DNA of 42,630 nucleotides from assembly GCA_002782865.1 (NCBI GenBank), contig PFJC01000054.1, positions 1 through 42,630 on the forward strand, read 5' to 3'. This document shows, in pieces, positions 38,144 to 42,630 of the stretch. The translations under genes and the position numbers were made by a program. Numbering within the stretch: the first letter of the stretch is position 1; every line of letters begins with the position of its first letter. Origin of the DNA: Candidatus Uhrbacteria bacterium CG_4_10_14_3_um_filter_41_21 (GTDB taxonomy: Bacteria > Patescibacteriota > Patescibacteriia > UBA9934). The notes under the pieces were generated by a model. That model was not told the origin of the DNA. It saw only the letters and a program-made list of their open reading frames with translations, and did not search any database.

Positions 38144-39649
38144 CTACAATGTTTCCAGCCATCTAACCAGTGTACGAACTCCGTAACCTGTTCCACCTTT
38201 GGAGATATAACTTCCAAATTCCCTTTCGGCATAAGCAGGACCGGCAATATCAATATGTGCCCAGGCTTGGCCATCTTCGATAAAGTTTTGTAAAAACAGC
38301 CCGGCTGTTAACGATCCACCGTAACGAACAGACGAAATATTTTTGACATCTGCTAAGTCTGACTTAATTAATTTTGCGTAGTTTTGAAATAGTGGCAATT
38401 CCCACATATTTTCTGACATATAAGACGCCGACGATAATAGTTGATTTGTGAGCTCAGGATTGTTGCTCATGATTCCGGAAATCTCTTCACCAAGCGCTAC
38501 CACGCAAGCGCCAGTTAAGGTTGCCAAATCAATGATAGTGTCGGGATTTAGCTTTCCAGCGTAAGACAAAGCGTCAGCTAATGTTACTCGGCCTTCGGCA
38601 TCGGTGTTGGTAATTTCGATTGTTTTTTTATTCATTGCGCGCACAACATCTCCCGGACGAATCGCTTTTCCTGATGGCATGTTTTCTGTTGCTGCAATAA
38701 TTCCGTGAATTTCAAATTTTGGTTGAGTCCGAGTAAAAGTTGCAAAAACGCCAAGTACAGCGGCAGCTCCGGCCATATCACATTTCATGGTCATCATGTA
38801 ATCAGCTGGTTTTATGGATAGTCCACCTGAATCAAAGGTCACGCCTTTACCAACCAGGGCAATCACTTTTTTGGCTTTACCGTCCGGCTTGTAAGTTAAG
38901 TGAATAAATTTTGGTTCTTCTTCTGATCCTTGAGCTATGGAGAGAAAAGCGTTCATGCCTTTTTTCTCGCATTGTTCACGATCATAAATTTTAACCTTTA
39001 CAGATCCGTTTGACATCTTTGCAATATTTTCCGCAGTCTCAGCTAGTCGAGTTGGTGTCATATCGCGAGCAGGTGTATTTACCAAATCTCGGGCCACGGT
39101 AACTCCATCAATCACTGTGTGGGCTAGTTCGATTCCCTTTTCAGCTTTGCGAGCATCGCGACCGTCTTCCGCGATAATCGTTACAGCGGTAATTTTGTCG
39201 TCAATTGTTTCATTTTTATAAGAGTCAAATTTGTAATCCGCTGTTAATAACGCTTCGGTTATTGCTCTGCCAAATTCAGCAGCATCAAAAGTTTCATCAT
39301 CTTCACCAAAAAATTCCATTGCTAAAGTTCTGCAACCAAGTCGTTTAGCAGTTTGAACAGCAACGCCTGAGGCTTCCCTGACTGACGATTTTGGATCCGT
39401 TGTTTTATCGCCTAAGCCAACCACTAAAACATATTCAGATAATATTTCTTCGGGTGCGGCTAAAATTAAACTTTGTCCAGGCAATCCTTTAAAATCCTGG
39501 CTTTTGGCCAATTTTGACATTCTACCTTTAAAAATCTCGTTTACGTGCGTTAAAAATTCATTTCCCCAGTCTTCATCTTTGTAAACTCCAATTACGACAA
39601 GATCAGCTTTGCTTTGCAGAATATCCCCTTTTATACATGTAATTTCCAT
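38144..39649 (-). CDS. pepA: Leucyl aminopeptidase (M17)
   Basis: VGKGVTFDSGGLSIKP; NTDAEGRVTLADAL. Confidence 0.96.
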   Translation of the reverse strand: MEITCIKGDILQSKADLVVIGVYKDEDWGNEFLTHVNEIFKGRMSKLAKSQDFKGLPGQSLILAAPEEILSEYVLVVGLGDKTTDPKSSVREASGVAVQTAKRLGCRTLAMEFFGEDDETFDAAEFGRAITEALLTADYKFDSYKNETIDDKITAVTIIAEDGRDARKAEKGIELAHTVIDGVTVARDLVNTPARDMTPTRLAETAENIAKMSNGSVKVKIYDREQCEKKGMNAFLSIAQGSEEEPKFIHLTYKPDGKAKKVIALVGKGVTFDSGGLSIKPADYMMTMKCDMAGAAAVLGVFATFTRTQPKFEIHGIIAATENMPSGKAIRPGDVVRAMNKKTIEITNTDAEGRVTLADALSYAGKLNPDTIIDLATLTGACVVALGEEISGIMSNNPELTNQLLSSASYMSENMWELPLFQNYAKLIKSDLADVKNISSVRYGGSLTAGLFLQNFIEDGQAWAHIDIAGPAYAEREFGSYISKGGTGYGVRTLVRWLETL

Positions 39650-39719
39650 ATTTTAGATGATAAATAATAGATGTGATAGATAATGGTAGATTACACTTGA
39701 TTGATATTTTGTCTAGTTA

Positions 39720-39748
39720 TTGACTCGTTTGCAAAAATAAGCTATCCT
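39720..39748 (+). promoter_or_regulatory. Predicted sigma70-type promoter TTGACT-N17-TATCCT
   Basis: Direct reading, 29 nt upstream of the 42-aa CDS. Confidence 0.55.
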
Positions 39749-39777
39749 GCTATCACTTCCATTATCTATAATCTACT

Positions 39778-39906
39778 ATGCCACATAGAACAAAAAAGAA
39801 AAGAAAGAAAGCTTTTGAAACCGAACAGGTTGCAAGAGTTGCATCTGCCAGAAAAAGACGAAAAGCAAAAGCAGTTCGACTTTCAAAAACAGAGTCGGAG
39901 AAATAA
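39778..39906 (+). CDS. 42-aa highly basic microprotein MPHRTKKKRKKAFETEQVARVASARKRRKAKAVRLSKTESEK
   Basis: ATG..TAA open frame bracketed by a promoter and a terminator; absent from the ORF track. Confidence 0.6.
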   Translation: MPHRTKKKRKKAFETEQVARVASARKRRKAKAVRLSKTESEK

Positions 39907-39938
39907 AAAAAACCGCGAGTATTCTCGCGATTTTTTAT
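39905..39938 (+). terminator. Rho-independent terminator
   Basis: aaaaaacCGCGAGtattCTCGCGatttttt. Confidence 0.8.
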
Positions 39939-39942
39939 TTAT

Positions 39943-40134
39943 CTAAAGTTGCATTAGGTATCCAATCACGATACAAGCTATGCCGGCCATACCGACTATT
40001 TGTTCGAGTTGGATATCATGTGTTACTCGTCTGTCGATTTTTTTTTCGTGCAGTAGTTGTCTATGAACCCTGAGTACTGTAAACGCTATTAGTAATTCTC
40101 CAATTATCTGAATTGTAAATCCCCAAAAATCCAT
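39943..40134 (-). CDS. Small hypothetical membrane protein (63 aa from MDFWGF)
   Basis: Two hydrophobic segments; internal Met avoids overlap with the upstream methyltransferase gene. Confidence 0.5.
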   Translation of the reverse strand: MDFWGFTIQIIGELLIAFTVLRVHRQLLHEKKIDRRVTHDIQLEQIVGMAGIACIVIGYLMQL

Positions 40135-40135
40135 A

Positions 40136-40807
40136 TTATTTTTTATGTAATGAGTATAACAAAATTGCGACTGCGCTGGCCACATTTAATGACTCAAGCT
40201 GTGGATTATGTTCAATGGCAATTGATGCACCTTTTGCCAATATTTTAATTCCGGAGCCTTCGGATCCAATAATCATCAATTTTTTATCGCTTGTTTCAAC
40301 AGAGCTAATATCTTTTGATCCATCTCGCTTTTCTAGCAAATATACATTTCGTCCAAGTTCTGCTATTTGATTTTCAATTTCTGATCTTGGTGTTTGAATC
40401 CACGCTACTTTAAACATTGCGCCAGCCGATGAGCGAATTACTTTTGAACTGGTCGGATCAGCCGATTCAACAAAAATTAAACCGGCGTCAAAACCTAAAC
40501 ACAGTCTTAGGATTGTTCCAACATTTCCCGGGTCTTGCACGCCGTCTAAAACTAAAATTGTTTTTTCTTTTTTAACATCTTCCAAAGTCCATTCTGGGAT
40601 TTTTGCAATTGCCGCTATATCTTGGGGAGTTTCGGTTGTTACTAAATCATCAAAAATTTCTGTTTCAGTGCGTTTAAAAATCAACTCAACGAAATCCCCA
40701 GCTTCGGAAATTACCTTTTGGCCTTCCACTAAACAACATTTATGTTTTTCTCTTCCCTTTTTAGTTCGAAGAGCGGTAATCTTTTTTTCTTGAGCTTTAC
40801 TTAGCAT
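40136..40807 (-). CDS. SpoU/TrmH family RNA 2'-O-methyltransferase
   Basis: VLDGVQDPGNVGTILRLCLGF; IIGSEGSGI; LESLNVASAVAILLY. Confidence 0.93.
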   Translation of the reverse strand: MLSKAQEKKITALRTKKGREKHKCCLVEGQKVISEAGDFVELIFKRTETEIFDDLVTTETPQDIAAIAKIPEWTLEDVKKEKTILVLDGVQDPGNVGTILRLCLGFDAGLIFVESADPTSSKVIRSSAGAMFKVAWIQTPRSEIENQIAELGRNVYLLEKRDGSKDISSVETSDKKLMIIGSEGSGIKILAKGASIAIEHNPQLESLNVASAVAILLYSLHKK

Positions 40808-40827
40808 AATAAATAAATAGTATCACA

Positions 40828-40854
40828 AAACCAGTCCTTTGGCAGGGCTGGTTT
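40828..40854 (-). terminator. Terminator downstream of the bactofilin-like gene
   Basis: AAACCAGTCC...GGGCTGGTTT stem with one G-U pair. Confidence 0.65.
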
Positions 40855-40863
40855 GCAAATTTG

Positions 40864-41997
40864 CTATTTTAATTTTTTCATCAAGTCGTAGACTAATCCG
40901 AGTATAGCTCCTAAAACGCCCAAGTACAACAATCCAATTATCAGCCAACCAACGAATGGAATGAATACTATAAGTGTTGCGACTACAACTCCGATTAGAA
41001 TTGAATACCAAGTAACTCTGTAACTCTCTTCTTTTTTAATCACTTTTACAATCAAGCTACCGGCCACCACCCCAACATAAACCGAGGAAGCGATAGTTAG
41101 CAATATTGCAGCTGGAATTAAGACAACCGCAAATGGCCAGCCAATCAGCGTCACTACCAAAAGGATTGTAACAATTGGTGTGGCAACAACTGCAATTAAT
41201 CCAACAAATAAACTAACAGCAAACTTACCTGTCATTCTTTCGGTAACTGCCGCAGCAGTTTTTGGCCATGCTAGTCCCAAGATCATCCCAGCAATTAGTA
41301 ATCCAATAATTTTTACAATTATTCCAAATGACATCAGTGCTTTAAAAGGAGTTTCAAAATCAGTATCTATTTCATGTTGGGGACCAGTATATTTTTCAAA
41401 AATTATTCCACCAATAATTGCCCCTTCAAAATCCATTTCAGATTCTGAATAATAAGTTAAAACCCCATCGATTTGTGCATTTGGTCCAATGCTAATTTCG
41501 TCAGCATAGGCTGTTACATTTCCAAGTATGTGACCGTTTATAATGGCACTACCGGAGCCAAGTAACAAATCGCCATGAACAGTTCCATTAATTATTGTTG
41601 CGGCCCCGGCGGTATGAGCGTCTCCAAAAACATCTGAAGTAATTTGAACAAGACTTCCAGCGGCAAATAAATCATCAGCAACAGTTCCGCTAATTACAAC
41701 ACTGCTTCCTGCCACTCTAAGATCGTCGCCAACATCTCCCGTTATAATGACAGAAGAACCGGCTGCAAAAAGATCTTGCGAAACATTATTTGTTACATTA
41801 ATGCTAGCCCCGGCTATAAATGCATCACCCGAAACTTGTGCAGCAACCGTTACCATTCCGCCTGCCACATAAATATCATCATTTATAGACTGATTAAGAG
41901 ATACTTGATCCCCTGATTGGAAATACGCAGCTGATGCTGACATCGGTACAATCAGTACCGCTAATATCAGCAAAAATGCCTTAATTGTATTTTTCAT
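40864..41997 (-). CDS. Polymer-forming (bactofilin-like) domain protein with signal peptide and C-terminal TM helices
   Basis: Repeating VSGDAFIAGASINVTNNVSQDLFAAGSSVIITGDVGDDLRVAGSSVVISG; then several TM segments. Confidence 0.75.
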   Translation of the reverse strand: MKNTIKAFLLILAVLIVPMSASAAYFQSGDQVSLNQSINDDIYVAGGMVTVAAQVSGDAFIAGASINVTNNVSQDLFAAGSSVIITGDVGDDLRVAGSSVVISGTVADDLFAAGSLVQITSDVFGDAHTAGAATIINGTVHGDLLLGSGSAIINGHILGNVTAYADEISIGPNAQIDGVLTYYSESEMDFEGAIIGGIIFEKYTGPQHEIDTDFETPFKALMSFGIIVKIIGLLIAGMILGLAWPKTAAAVTERMTGKFAVSLFVGLIAVVATPIVTILLVVTLIGWPFAVVLIPAAILLTIASSVYVGVVAGSLIVKVIKKEESYRVTWYSILIGVVVATLIVFIPFVGWLIIGLLYLGVLGAILGLVYDLMKKLK

Positions 41998-42002
41998 ATG
42001 AT

Positions 42003-42630
42003 TTATTTAATTAATTCTTCGTATTTTGTAAAATGTAAGTAAATTATTGAGCTAAGAATGGCTGAAAAGAAACACCAAACCGAGGTCAACGCATGACTAT
42101 AGGATAACAGTGTTAGAATTAAAAATACAAGTGTTAGGATCCCAAATATTTGCAACATCTTAAAACTAGAAACCATGGCACTTCCCGATGTTGCTATCAC
42201 ATAAATTAATAATCCGGAAAGTCCAACCGGAATATTTACGCCATAGGCAATGCTATTTTGAACTTCGTGAATATTGAGAGGATTTATTAGTAGTGTTGCA
42301 AATAAAAATAATGAACACGCCGCTCCCGCTACTGCAAACAATTTTAAAATCTTTTTTCTTTTTACATTTGGCTCAATTAAGTAAAATGCTAGCGGAACAT
42401 AAAACGGCCAGAGCAAAAAAGCAAAAAATAAAAATGAGTACCCGGCTATATCGCTACAAACGCTTGGTTTGTCTAGCAACCACTGAGTACCTTCGATTAA
42501 TTGCTGAATTGCAAACAAGATTGGAATAAACGCTAAAAGATATTCTTCTTTCTTTTTAGCTTTCTTGACTGTACCAATGCCAACTGTCCCGATCGCTGCA
42601 CTGGCTATAAAACTTGCGGGTGCTGAAAAA
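42003..42630 (-). CDS. DUF6629-like membrane protein, 5' end outside the window
   Basis: Frame stays open to the window edge: FSAPASFIASAAIGTVGIGTVKKAKKKEEYLLAFIPILFAIQQLIEGTQWLL. Confidence 0.65.
   Translation of the reverse strand, partial: FSAPASFIASAAIGTVGIGTVKKAKKKEEYLLAFIPILFAIQQLIEGTQWLLDKPSVCSDIAGYSFLFFAFLLWPFYVPLAFYLIEPNVKRKKILKLFAVAGAACSLFLFATLLINPLNIHEVQNSIAYGVNIPVGLSGLLIYVIATSGSAMVSSFKMLQIFGILTLVFLILTLLSYSHALTSVWCFFSAILSSIIYLHFTKYEELIK

Noticed and set aside
40823-41011. 62-aa minus ORF and the many other antisense/short ORFs in the track (e.g. 10165-10470 +, 20427-20774 +, 32545-32931 +)
   Set aside because: They overlap well-supported genes in other frames and show no recognisable protein features

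Overview
The window is a gene-dense, A+T-rich bacterial segment, almost entirely coded on the minus strand. Small genome style, short spacers and gene repertoire suggest a Patescibacteria/CPR-type bacterium (inference only). In coordinate order it holds: ftsQ-like, alr, serS, a nucleotidyltransferase, lysS, greA; PBP2/mreD/mreC/mreB; a UvrD-like helicase-nuclease; a six-gene hydrogenase-4/Ehr-like membrane complex (hyfI-B-C-E-F-G order); a GC-rich 135-aa orphan between terminators; a full F1Fo ATP synthase operon; tatD, cvpA-like, metG, rsmI; a DUF3179 protein; a plus-strand SOD + peroxiredoxin unit; a secreted protein; a membrane-anchored Clp-type AAA+ protein; glutaredoxin; leucyl aminopeptidase; a 42-aa basic microprotein missed by the ORF track; a SpoU methyltransferase; a bactofilin-like membrane protein; and a truncated DUF6629-like protein. 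The strongest candidate for an undescribed system is the hydrogenase-like complex. Its large subunit has lost all four Ni-ligand cysteines and its small subunit has lost all four proximal [4Fe-4S] ligand cysteines, yet the antiporter-like membrane arm keeps its key charged residues. Other points of interest are REP-like palindromes beside atpE, several families of word-like intergenic repeats (one also in frame inside a CDS), a MazG-like gene remnant, and nested palindromes near greA. No tRNA, rRNA, CRISPR or transposase was recognised. All homology calls come from reading motifs, not from searches.
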